A DNA stretch of 64,000 nucleotides from Saprospiraceae bacterium. Its GTDB lineage: Bacteria > Bacteroidota > Bacteroidia > Chitinophagales > Saprospiraceae. The translations under genes and the position numbers were made by a program. The DNA lies in assembly GCA_020631235.1 (NCBI GenBank), contig JAHDHQ010000001.1:1-64000 (forward strand), in the 5' to 3' direction. Under the pieces are notes generated by a model, which did not search any database, had not been told where the DNA came from, and saw only the letters and a list, made by a program, of their open reading frames with translations. Shown one piece after another: positions 33,709-42,832 of the stretch (the first letter of the stretch is position 1; every line of letters begins with the position of its first letter).

Positions 33709-35637
33709 TTATTGAATAATAATTCTTTTGGATATTGTCCCTTCTGATGTTGAAATGTTTGCGAAGTATACACCTGCATTTAAGTTTTGAACATCAAGTT
33801 TGATTACACCGTTTTGTAAGTTTTGACGATCAGTCGTAGTAACTACTTTACCTTCTAAATTCACTATAGATACATTAACTATATCAGAAACTTCTGCTAA
33901 ATCTAATTCTACAGACACATAATCATCTGCAGGGTTTGGATATACACTAACATTTAAGTTATTATTTATATCATCTGCATCAGAATATATAGCTATTTCT
34001 AAAGGAATATACCAAGTTGCTTGAGTAGTTATTCCAGATGTCAATGTTCTGTTCAAATTATCAGAAGGCGTACCATCTACACCATCTGGTGCCCACATGG
34101 ATCCATATCTTCTTACTTGAGTGCCTGAGTTTTCAAAGGCAAACTGCATTGGACCGTAAGAAAAATCTCTGTTAGAATCTACAAACAAACCTAATTGTCT
34201 GATAGGATCTGTAAAATCTTCTGGTGTTAAAGGATTAACATGGACTGTCGCTATATATTGCGAATTTGGCGCTAATTCTAGAGTTTCTGCGCCGTCAGGT
34301 GTTAATTCTATATCTATATTTCTCAATTCGAAAAAATTAACCTCATCCGGATCAATAAAATATTCTCCGCTGGCAACAAGGAATTTCTCATTCGTAGCCG
34401 CTGCAATTCCATCTCCATCATCAATCCATAAATACAAGTGAGCAACAACAGTAGCTGGTTGGATTTCAGCATTACTTGTGAACTCAAAACCTGTACTAAT
34501 AGTAGTTGCTTGATATCCTTCACCATTCGGAATATAATATGCATTTGCATAAGAGTTGTAAACATTTCCACCCCCTGGTGCAAGACCTACTAAATAATTT
34601 GAACCAGCTTCTGATTCCGGAATTACCTTATTGAATGTGTTACCGCCAACCATGAAATTTGCTGAAACACTATTATTAGAAGGGTCAGCATCTTCACTAT
34701 CTGAAACTAGCTCGTAACTGATGGTGTACATTCCTTCCTCATCTGACATCGTATAGAACTCATCCCAAACTACATTCCAATAGTTGGTGGTTGGCTCCAA
34801 ATTTCCATACTCCAAACTACCTTCATATTCTAAACCTGAAGGGCCATCTATTCTCGCATTTAACACTGCATTTTCAACTCCCACATTTCCAACACTTTCA
34901 ACATCAGCCATCAAAGGTACAAGATCTACTTGAGAAGCAGGTGTTCTCCAATTGGGCGCAGTAGTAAACCATCCTTCTGGAACAACACCATCAGAAATAG
35001 TTTCATTGACTACCTGAACATCATCAATCATCCAAGAGTAAAAATCCGCTAAGACTACACTAAAACCAATAGTAGCATTAGGTTTATTCGCTAAAAAATC
35101 TATTGGAAAAGATAACTCTTCAGTATTTTGAACGCTTCCATTCGTTTCATTTACAATGGCTAGACGAATTGTATCACCCCAGGTTGCTCCTGCATCATCA
35201 CTAAGAAGAATGAAAAATCCTCCATTTGCATCACCATTTAAATCGTCAAGTAATTGAGTATATTTTAAAACTGGCGTCATTGAACCAGTTAAGTCCATCA
35301 CTGGAGATGCAAGTATTGCAGTATGCTGTGGATACGGTGGGGGGCCTGCATTTGCACAATCAATAATTGCACACGTTAATCCAGATAAATCCATATGCGC
35401 AACACCATTAGATGCTGATGCTGATTGAATCATAGCCTGTCTAATAACGTTTGATGTTGCATCAGCTTCATAAGTCCACACGTCAGCGCTGTCAGCAGCT
35501 ATGGTGTACCAGTCACCAAGACCGCCATCAAATTCTCCTTCTCCATTGGCTCCCCACACGACTTGTGCGTTGGCTCCTGATATGGCAAAACATACCAATA
35601 AAGAAAGACTTAATAAAGTGGTAAATATTCTTTTCAT
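33709..35637 (-). CDS. Secreted protein with T9SS sorting domain
   Basis: About 642 residues from the ATG at 35637, which gives a clear signal peptide (MKRIFTTLLSLSLLVCFAISGANA); a longer frame upstream adds 12 unlikely residues. The N-terminal part (about 30-210) resembles a MAM-like or concanavalin-like beta-sandwich (ILASPVMDLTGSMTPVLKYTQ, SWMIDDVQVVN). A CARDB-like strand region follows, and the end is a type A T9SS domain (NVSVYPNPADDYVSVELDL ... GVYFANISTSEGTISKRIIIQ). It is a surface or secreted protein of unknown target. It stands alone between terminators and the LPS genes. Confidence 0.88.
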   Translation of the reverse strand: MKRIFTTLLSLSLLVCFAISGANAQVVWGANGEGEFDGGLGDWYTIAADSADVWTYEADATSNVIRQAMIQSASASNGVAHMDLSGLTCAIIDCANAGPPPYPQHTAILASPVMDLTGSMTPVLKYTQLLDDLNGDANGGFFILLSDDAGATWGDTIRLAIVNETNGSVQNTEELSFPIDFLANKPNATIGFSVVLADFYSWMIDDVQVVNETISDGVVPEGWFTTAPNWRTPASQVDLVPLMADVESVGNVGVENAVLNARIDGPSGLEYEGSLEYGNLEPTTNYWNVVWDEFYTMSDEEGMYTISYELVSDSEDADPSNNSVSANFMVGGNTFNKVIPESEAGSNYLVGLAPGGGNVYNSYANAYYIPNGEGYQATTISTGFEFTSNAEIQPATVVAHLYLWIDDGDGIAAATNEKFLVASGEYFIDPDEVNFFELRNIDIELTPDGAETLELAPNSQYIATVHVNPLTPEDFTDPIRQLGLFVDSNRDFSYGPMQFAFENSGTQVRRYGSMWAPDGVDGTPSDNLNRTLTSGITTQATWYIPLEIAIYSDADDINNNLNVSVYPNPADDYVSVELDLAEVSDIVNVSIVNLEGKVVTTTDRQNLQNGVIKLDVQNLNAGVYFANISTSEGTISKRIIIQ

Positions 35638-35729
35638 AGTCAAATTAATTATAAGTGATTTTGATAATTTCAATAATGAACTTCTAAATTAATAAAGTTT
35701 TAGTTCCGAATTCGAACTTAGATGACATT

Positions 35730-36722
35730 CTAAGTTAAAATTTGTTGATTCTTATTGATTTCCTGTTTCAAGGCTTCAATGGATATACTAAAAACGCCTA
35801 CATTCTTGCAAACCAGACCCCCAGCAATATTAGCAATTTTTCCTAGAACTTCCGGCGGGATTTTATGAGCATATCCCAATGAGAGTAAAGCGATGACTGC
35901 ATCTCCAGCTCCACACACATCCGAAACTTGAATATCTTCACTTTCAAAATGAAGAGAATGATGATTTTTACCATTAAATACCATTCCATTACTTCCTAAA
36001 GTAACCCACATTTGATCAAAATTATTGAATTCAATAATTTGTTTACTTGCGTCAATAATCTTGGATATTTCGTCTTTTTTGTGATTTGAGTTTAGAGCTT
36101 TATTAAGTTCTCTCAAATTGGGTTTAAAAATAGTTGCTCCCTTGTATACAGAGATAGGTTTAAATTTTGGATCTACACATACAGCAATATTTAAACTTTT
36201 TGCGTAACAGATAATACCTGAAATGAGTGATTCAGTTAAAAAGCCTTTGTCATAATCCTCCAACACAATTAATTGTATTTTCTCAGATATTATAACGCTT
36301 TTTATTACTTCAAAAAACTCAGCAGACTGCGTTTGAGTGATGGGAGTAGTGTTTTCTTTATCTAATCGTAATAAATGATTTGCTTCAGCAATAAACCTTG
36401 TTTTCACAGTTGTAAATCGGTTTTCATCTTTTAACAATTGATGGCTAGATATTGCATGGTTATCTTTAACTAAATCCTCTAACTCCTTAGCTTCAAGGTC
36501 CTTTCCAGTCAGACCGATTAAATGGACATTGCTCCCTAATGCTGCAAGATTTAAGGCTACATTAGCCGCACCTCCTAATTTAGTATGAGCTTGAGTATAG
36601 TCAAGAATAGAAATTGGCGCTTCAGGTGATGTCCTTGTGCAAGTGCCGTACACGTATTTATCAAGCATTACATCTCCTATAACTAAAGCACTTATTTTAC
36701 TAAAATCTAGATTAAACTTCAA
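35730..36722 (-). CDS. D-glycero-beta-D-manno-heptose-7-phosphate kinase (RfaE1/HldE kinase domain)
   Basis: 330 residues, the length of the kinase domain alone. PfkB/ribokinase signatures: VIGDVMLDKYVYG, KLGGAANVALNLAALG and DVCGAGDAVIALLSLGYA (with the catalytic Asp in GAGD). The SPEAPISILDY stretch is typical of RfaE1. It phosphorylates heptose-7-phosphate at C1 in ADP-heptose synthesis for LPS core. The partner adenylyltransferase domain (RfaE2) is not fused here and was not found in the window. It overlaps the Kdo transferase gene by 11 bp. Confidence 0.9.
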   Translation of the reverse strand: MKFNLDFSKISALVIGDVMLDKYVYGTCTRTSPEAPISILDYTQAHTKLGGAANVALNLAALGSNVHLIGLTGKDLEAKELEDLVKDNHAISSHQLLKDENRFTTVKTRFIAEANHLLRLDKENTTPITQTQSAEFFEVIKSVIISEKIQLIVLEDYDKGFLTESLISGIICYAKSLNIAVCVDPKFKPISVYKGATIFKPNLRELNKALNSNHKKDEISKIIDASKQIIEFNNFDQMWVTLGSNGMVFNGKNHHSLHFESEDIQVSDVCGAGDAVIALLSLGYAHKIPPEVLGKIANIAGGLVCKNVGVFSISIEALKQEINKNQQILT

Positions 36723-37914
36723 CTATTATAGATTCAATTTTATTTGCTAATATCTTTACGTCCTCCAAATTTCCCAGCTTAAATTTATTTGGGAATATTT
36801 TGAAATTATTTTCTTTTAATACATTAAAAGTATATTCAAATTCATCATAATTAGAAATTGTATAGACAATTTTTTCTTGAATAAACATGTTTGCTTCAGG
36901 ATAGCTCGAAAAATTAGGGCCAATAATGACATTTTTCTTAAAAGCAATGGGTTCAATAATATTATGTAAGGCGTTAGAAAAACCTCCCCCTACATAACAT
37001 AGATCTCCATATTGATAAAGATATTTTAAATGCCCAATGCTGTCAATAATGAGTACATCACAGTCATCCTTAGGATTATAAGTACTGTACTTAACAATGT
37101 GTTTAACTTTCAAGCTTTTAATTAAACGTTCAAGGTTTTTATTGGATACATCATGTGGAGCTATCACATGAAGTATTTCTGGATGGTGATGAATAAATCT
37201 GAGTAATATTGCTTCGTCCTTAGGCCAAGTGGATCCGTAAATAATACATTTTTTCTGTCCTATAATGGGCACTCCTGCAAAAGGTTTTTGAGCATTTAAA
37301 TTAGCTTTTGCATACCTGAGGTCCCTCATATATATTACGTCAGAATAGCCTCGTTGTTTTAAAAACGCTACATCATCTACACTCCTGCTAGAAATAAAAG
37401 CACTGGAACGAAAAAGTCTTTCAAAATAGGGTATATAATCATTAATAAACCAAGGTTTATTTTTAAATATTGTATTTAAAAAGATGTAGGGGATTTGGTT
37501 CTTTTGTAAATACTTAAGTGAATTGAACCAATATTCATAGGCCACATAAATGACCAACTTTGGTTTCAATTCTTGGAAAAAGGGCTCAATTTGTTTATTA
37601 AAATCTAAAGGATAGTATACTTTCTTTACTTTGGGCAGGTGATGTAAATCAACATTATTATATCCTGAATCAGAATAGAAACTAATAACTAATCTAGATC
37701 TTAGTTTAGATAATTCTGAAATCAATGGTTCTACCATTTCATATTCTCCCAAAGAAGCACAATGAATAAGAATACAGTTTTCAAAGTCCAGGTTTTTAGG
37801 AATCTGCTTCTTCCTTTCATCAAAAAATAAAGAAGTTCTTTTGTGAAAAGGTACAGTGAGTTTTAAAAAACCATAGTAAATGAAAAGACCAGCTGTGTAT
37901 GCCCATTGTAGCAT
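36712..37914 (-). CDS. waaA: 3-deoxy-D-manno-octulosonic acid transferase (WaaA/KdtA)
   Basis: 400 residues. N-terminal membrane-proximal helix (AYTAGLFIYYGFLKL), then the GT30 glycosyltransferase layout: ILIHCASLGEYEMVEPLI with the catalytic Glu, a middle IYGSTWPKDEAILL, and CYVGGGFSNALHNIIEPIAFKKNVIIGPNF in the donor-binding half. It adds Kdo from CMP-Kdo to lipid A precursor at the inner membrane. It overlaps the heptose kinase gene downstream, so LPS inner-core functions are co-expressed. Confidence 0.93.
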   Translation of the reverse strand: MLQWAYTAGLFIYYGFLKLTVPFHKRTSLFFDERKKQIPKNLDFENCILIHCASLGEYEMVEPLISELSKLRSRLVISFYSDSGYNNVDLHHLPKVKKVYYPLDFNKQIEPFFQELKPKLVIYVAYEYWFNSLKYLQKNQIPYIFLNTIFKNKPWFINDYIPYFERLFRSSAFISSRSVDDVAFLKQRGYSDVIYMRDLRYAKANLNAQKPFAGVPIIGQKKCIIYGSTWPKDEAILLRFIHHHPEILHVIAPHDVSNKNLERLIKSLKVKHIVKYSTYNPKDDCDVLIIDSIGHLKYLYQYGDLCYVGGGFSNALHNIIEPIAFKKNVIIGPNFSSYPEANMFIQEKIVYTISNYDEFEYTFNVLKENNFKIFPNKFKLGNLEDVKILANKIESIIVEV

Positions 37915-37929
37915 GATGAGGATAAGCTT

Positions 37930-38688
37930 TTAGTAATAAACCTCTTCTAAATTCACTTTAGACTTTAAGGGTAAATAATACGCAAGTTTAAGTGCATATT
38001 CCACATCAAAGCGCCGATCTTCATTAATCTCCAGCGTATTAAAATCAAGAGCTTGAGTTGGTTTAGTAAAGCCTTCTGTAATTTCAAATAACAATGAAAC
38101 ATTGGCATTGGTATTAATTGATCTCCATTTAAAACCCATAATCTGCTTTAGTGAGGGGCCGACAGAGTTTTTATCGTAACCTTTAACTGCTTCTCCAAGC
38201 AATAGCGGAACATTATTAGTTTCTACTTGTATTCTAATTTTATGCTGCATGAGTCCCACACCAAGACCTAATTCTAGGCCACTGGATTTATTTTTTTTAA
38301 ATAAGCCGAAAGTTTTAGTGCAAACTGCATCGATTAAAAAACCTCTTTGTCTTAACAATATATTCCCATAATTATTATCCACTCCCAGAAAAACTTGATT
38401 ATCATTTCGTAATGAAGAAATCACATCTTCTTTAATATTGACACCAAAAAGATAATTTGCGTTAAGCCCATATCTAATATTTGTAGGAGCATGATACCAG
38501 TATAGCCCAGTACCCGCCATTTGGTGATTACCAAATCTCTGTGCTAAGTCTTTTCCTGGAAATGCTTGTCCAAACTCTAAACTAATGGATATATTACTTT
38601 TGGTTTTGTTATCATCTTGTGCATTTAACCTTCCAGTGAAACAAAAGCAAAATATAAGGACCCAAAAAGAATTATTAATAATTTTCAT
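37930..38688 (-). CDS. Hypothetical outer-membrane beta-barrel-like protein
   Basis: 252 residues. Signal peptide (about residues 1-23, ending GRLNAQ) followed by alternating beta strands (NIRYGLNANYLFGVN, SGLELGLGVGLMQHKIRIQVE, VEYALKLAYYLPL), suggesting a small barrel. No family recognised. It lies 15 bp upstream of the Kdo transferase on the same strand, so it may be part of the LPS operon, though its role is unknown. Confidence 0.65.
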   Translation of the reverse strand: MKIINNSFWVLIFCFCFTGRLNAQDDNKTKSNISISLEFGQAFPGKDLAQRFGNHQMAGTGLYWYHAPTNIRYGLNANYLFGVNIKEDVISSLRNDNQVFLGVDNNYGNILLRQRGFLIDAVCTKTFGLFKKNKSSGLELGLGVGLMQHKIRIQVETNNVPLLLGEAVKGYDKNSVGPSLKQIMGFKWRSINTNANVSLLFEITEGFTKPTQALDFNTLEINEDRRFDVEYALKLAYYLPLKSKVNLEEVYY

Positions 38689-38768
38689 GCTACTAAAATA
38701 AAGAATAAAAATTTGCAGTTCTTTGCATGCAAGACAAACATATGAGAAAAATCGAGAAGGAGATACGA

Positions 38769-39878
38769 ATGGTAGATTTGAAGGCTCAATATTTATCTGC
38801 TAAGATAGAGATTGATGCAGCTATCGCTGAAGTTATAGAATCTACTCAGTTTATTAACGGACCTATAGTTAAAGCTTTTTCTAAAGAATTAGCAGATTTT
38901 CTTGGAGCCAAACATGTCATCCCATGTGGTAATGGAACAGATGCCTTGATGATTGCATTGATGGCACTTGAGTTAAAGGAAGGAGATGAAATTATAACCA
39001 CTCCCTTCACCTTTGTAGCAACAGCAGAAACCATTGCCATTCTAGGTTTAAGACCTGTTTTTGTTGATGTGGAAGAAGATTCTTTCAACATGGATATTAA
39101 TGATTTAAAGAAAAAAATCACGCATCGAACCAAAGTAATTTTGCCTGTCCATTTATTTGGGCAATGCAGTAATATGATTGAAATATCTAAACTTGCAAAA
39201 GAACATTCGCTGTATGTTATTGAAGATAATGCACAATCCATTGGAGCTACATTGAACAATGAAAATAATCAAATGCAGTTTACTGGGACATTTGGGGATA
39301 TTGGCACTTTATCTTTTTTTCCGTCAAAAAACCTTGGATGTTATGGTGATGGTGGAGCTTTAATCTGCAATGATGATCGATTAGCTGAAAGGATAGCCAT
39401 GATTTGCAAGCATGGATCAAAAGTGAAATATTATCATGAAATTGTGGGTGTCAACAGTCGATTAGATGCCATTCAAGCGGCTGTACTAAGAGTAAAACTT
39501 ACAAAATTAGTTCAATACAATACACATCGAGCAAAGGCTGCAGATATTTATGACGCTGCCTTAGGAATCATCGATGAGATAGTCATACCCAAAAGAAAAT
39601 ACGGGAAACATGTTTTTCATCAATATACCTTGAAGTGTCAAAGAAGGGATGAATTAAAAGAGTTTTTGAAAAAAAATGATATCCCTTCAATGATCTATTA
39701 TCCTGTACCTTTACACATACAAGGAGCATTCTCTTATCTAGGGTACTCAGAAAAAGACTTCCCTGTCAGTGAAAGCCTATCTACGCAAGTTTTATCATTG
39801 CCAATGCATTCCGAAATTACAAAAGATGAGCAATTATATATCTGTTCTAAAATAAAGGAATTTTACTTAAGTCGTTGA
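38769..39878 (+). CDS. DegT/DnrJ/EryC1/StrS family sugar aminotransferase
   Basis: About 369 residues from ATG 38769, chosen because AAGGAG stands 6 bases before it and MVDLKAQY is the usual family N-terminus; ATGs at 38742 and 38727 are alternatives. Motifs: HVIPCGNGTDALMIAL (PLP phosphate site), YVIEDNAQSIGA (PLP ring Asp) and LSFFPSKNLGCYGDGGAL with Lys187 as the Schiff-base lysine. The family transfers amino groups to nucleotide-linked keto-sugars for LPS or capsule. Its neighbours, Kdo/heptose genes and an SLBB export protein, fit this use. The exact sugar is unknown. Confidence 0.92.
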   Translation: MVDLKAQYLSAKIEIDAAIAEVIESTQFINGPIVKAFSKELADFLGAKHVIPCGNGTDALMIALMALELKEGDEIITTPFTFVATAETIAILGLRPVFVDVEEDSFNMDINDLKKKITHRTKVILPVHLFGQCSNMIEISKLAKEHSLYVIEDNAQSIGATLNNENNQMQFTGTFGDIGTLSFFPSKNLGCYGDGGALICNDDRLAERIAMICKHGSKVKYYHEIVGVNSRLDAIQAAVLRVKLTKLVQYNTHRAKAADIYDAALGIIDEIVIPKRKYGKHVFHQYTLKCQRRDELKEFLKKNDIPSMIYYPVPLHIQGAFSYLGYSEKDFPVSESLSTQVLSLPMHSEITKDEQLYICSKIKEFYLSR

Positions 39879-39937
39879 TATTCTGTTAAATACACCTAGA
39901 TTTTCTTATAATTCTCCTACAATTGAAAATATGGTTT

Positions 39938-39945
39938 TAAATTTG
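39938..39945 (+). promoter_or_regulatory. Probable -7 promoter element upstream of the SLBB export gene
   Basis: TAAATTTG matches TAnnTTTG, 28 bases before the ATG at 39974. The upstream TTTG element is not clear, so this is tentative. Confidence 0.4.
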
Positions 39946-39973
39946 ATGTTCATTATCTTAAATAAGGCATTAA

Positions 39974-42715
39974 ATGCATCTTAAAAAACAGTCCAATATT
40001 GCATCTACTAGACAACTAGGTCAAGTTATTCGGACTACTCTTACATTGATCTCTTTAATTTTAATTTTTGTTTGCAGTTCGCAAAACTTATCAGCTCAAA
40101 ACACCTCAGGTATCACCAGGTCTGATGTAACGAGAGAATTGCAAATAAGAGGCATCAGCGAATCAGATTTTGAAGAGTTGTTGATCGCGAACAACTTAAA
40201 TCTTGATAGCATTGAATATTATTCGCCAAACGAAATCAATAAGTTTCAATCTATAATATTAGAATTAGAAAGGGAGCAAAAAGAAACGACAAGAGATACC
40301 ATACCTGATACTTTTGAAACCAATGATGATGAAGTGGATGTGGCAGAAGAATTGGTGGTAGATTCTTTAGATGTAGAAGTGACAGAGCTAGAAGAAAATT
40401 ATGATAGATATGGTAGAATGATTCTGAATGGAGGGAGTATTTCTGCTTCAAATGATCCTTTCAAAGTTAAAGCACCACCTAATTATATTTTGGGGGTGGG
40501 AGATGAGCTAGCTATATCTGTATGGGGAGCTTCCAAAGTAGATGATCTACATGAAATTAACAATGACGGTTTTATACAAATCCTTAATGGATCAATCAGA
40601 GTTTTTTTAAAAGGCCTAACAATTGCAGAAGCAAAAAATAAGTTACGTGACGCATATTCTAAGTTCTACAGATTTAATGCAGGTCAGTTTGATGTAACGC
40701 TGAGTTATGCTCGAACAGTTCGTGTAAATGTTTATGGTGAGGTAGTCAATCCAGGCATTCAAAGTGTGCCTGCTTTGAATGATGTATTTTCTATCATTGC
40801 GTTGGCAGGGGGTCCTACAAAGATCGGTACAGTAAGAAGTATTGAAATTCTGCGTGCAGATGGATCTAGGAATATAGTCGATCTATTTAAATATATAAAA
40901 AACCCGGCATCCAGCGGAGATATCTACCTTCAAGATAATGATGTCATATTTGTAGGTCCAATGAAGTCTCTAGTAGAAATCGAAGGTGGCGTTAATAGGC
41001 CATTTAAATACGAAATGCTGGTTAATGAAACTATCCAAGACTTAATCGAATATGCAGGTGGCTTTGATGTTAATGCTCAAGTAAATATTTTGAAAATAGC
41101 AAGAAACACTATTGATAGTAAAAATATAGTGGACGTGCGTTGGCCACAAGAAAAAACATTCAAACTAAAGAATGGCGATGTGGTTACTGTAACCAGCATT
41201 GAAAGAAACCTTGAAAAATATGTTTCCATAAATGGTGCTGTGAGCCAAGAAGGTTTTTATGAACTTACAAGTAAATTAAAAGTTGCAGATTTAATAAAAA
41301 AATCAGGATTAAAAGATGGTGCTAGATTGGATGTAGCTTTCATCAAGAGGGTAGGTCTGGATAGTAGTATATCCTATGTACCTATTAATCTTAAGCAAGT
41401 TTTATCAAACCCCAATGATGCTGATAATATTTTCTTGCAAAACCAAGATGAGCTAACCGTGTGGTATTTAAATAGATTTGCTGATAAATCTAGCTTTAAA
41501 ATAGATGGAGCCATACGCGAAGCTGGAGATTTTGAGTTTGGCACTGTTGATAATCTTCGAGTTACCGATGCCATCACTTTAGGTGGTGGTTTAAGGAGAG
41601 ATGCTTCGTCAGTATTAATCATACACAGACAAGACCCTCTCAATGAAAAACTTAAAAGCTATCTGACCATTAGTAATCTTGAAGAATTAATCCGAGAACC
41701 AGAATCACCAAAGAATGTTTTTGTAGAACCATTTGATTCAATTTTTATTTATTCGCAAAATGAATTTCTTGAAGATGCATTCGTAACCATACGAGGAGCA
41801 GTAAATAATCCTGGAAAGTTCCAATTTGGCTTAGACATGAAACTGGAAGATATTTTTACACTGGCTGGTGGATTTAAGATTAGTGCAGCAACAGATCGTA
41901 TAGAAATTTCACGCGTTATTATTACCAATAATAAGCCTACAACTGTAGTTGTTTCGAATTTAGAAATGGATCGTGAATTTAATATTTTGAAAGGTGAAAA
42001 GGATTTTACTCTAGAACCTAACGATGTAATTACAGTTAGATATGTTCCTGAATTTGAAGTGCAAAAAACTGTTTATGTTTTAGGGGAAGTTAAATACCCC
42101 GGCCCATACACTATCCTAAATGACAATGAAAAAATATCGAATATTATAAAGAGAACGGGTAATCTTACTTCTGAGGCCTTTCCTGCTGGAGCGACATTGA
42201 ACAGAAAAGACGAAAACCTAGGCGCTGTAGTGATCAAACTCGATGAAATATTTGCCAACGAAAATTCTGAATTTAATTTCGTGGTTAAAGATGGTGATCG
42301 TATAGAAATACCTAAACAACAAGAATTTGTTACTATAGAAGGTGCTACGCGCGCAAAAACTATGCTTTCGGACGAAGCTATCAATCTAAATAATCGCATC
42401 CATGTGCCTTTCCAATCTAATAAAAGGGCTATGTATTACATAAATGCATATGCTGGTGGTTTAGGAGAAAATGCGGATCGAAGAAGTATTTTTGTAGAGT
42501 ATCCAAATGGAGAAATAAAGAAATCAAAGGCATTTTTATTTTTTACAACTACACCTAAAATACGAAAAGGTTCCAGTATTAAGGTTAGAAAAAAGACCAC
42601 TGAAAACGAGGAGGATAAAGAATTGACTACCGATTGGAGTAAAGTCCTCCAAGACACCGTCTCTCAAGCTGTGACTGTCATAACTCTCATTCTCGCCATA
42701 CAAAGCCTAAATTAA
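39974..42715 (+). CDS. SLBB-domain polysaccharide export protein (Wza-like, enlarged)
   Basis: 913 residues, more than twice the length of E. coli Wza. Order: basic N-terminus with one hydrophobic segment (about residues 22-38) likely serving as signal or anchor, an acidic low-complexity linker (about 95-140), a polysaccharide export domain (NYILGVGDELAISVWGA, about residue 170), then about six SLBB-type units marked by GEVVNPGIQSVPAL, GAVSQEGFYELTS, GAIREAGDFEFG, GAVNNPGKFQFG, GEVKYPGPYTIL and a later one. A final hydrophobic segment (VTVITLILAIQSL) closes the protein. This is a periplasm-spanning outer-membrane export channel component for capsule or exopolysaccharide. No Wzc-type partner lies within the window. 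Confidence 0.9.
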   Translation: MHLKKQSNIASTRQLGQVIRTTLTLISLILIFVCSSQNLSAQNTSGITRSDVTRELQIRGISESDFEELLIANNLNLDSIEYYSPNEINKFQSIILELEREQKETTRDTIPDTFETNDDEVDVAEELVVDSLDVEVTELEENYDRYGRMILNGGSISASNDPFKVKAPPNYILGVGDELAISVWGASKVDDLHEINNDGFIQILNGSIRVFLKGLTIAEAKNKLRDAYSKFYRFNAGQFDVTLSYARTVRVNVYGEVVNPGIQSVPALNDVFSIIALAGGPTKIGTVRSIEILRADGSRNIVDLFKYIKNPASSGDIYLQDNDVIFVGPMKSLVEIEGGVNRPFKYEMLVNETIQDLIEYAGGFDVNAQVNILKIARNTIDSKNIVDVRWPQEKTFKLKNGDVVTVTSIERNLEKYVSINGAVSQEGFYELTSKLKVADLIKKSGLKDGARLDVAFIKRVGLDSSISYVPINLKQVLSNPNDADNIFLQNQDELTVWYLNRFADKSSFKIDGAIREAGDFEFGTVDNLRVTDAITLGGGLRRDASSVLIIHRQDPLNEKLKSYLTISNLEELIREPESPKNVFVEPFDSIFIYSQNEFLEDAFVTIRGAVNNPGKFQFGLDMKLEDIFTLAGGFKISAATDRIEISRVIITNNKPTTVVVSNLEMDREFNILKGEKDFTLEPNDVITVRYVPEFEVQKTVYVLGEVKYPGPYTILNDNEKISNIIKRTGNLTSEAFPAGATLNRKDENLGAVVIKLDEIFANENSEFNFVVKDGDRIEIPKQQEFVTIEGATRAKTMLSDEAINLNNRIHVPFQSNKRAMYYINAYAGGLGENADRRSIFVEYPNGEIKKSKAFLFFTTTPKIRKGSSIKVRKKTTENEEDKELTTDWSKVLQDTVSQAVTVITLILAIQSLN

Positions 42716-42832
42716 ACTACTGATAATCAATATAGTACAAATTAACAATAGTGGTGTGGTATTAATTTGGTGTCTTTATTGTAGTATTTAGATTGAAATC
42801 AATACATACATTTAAAGCCCAAAAAACCAATA

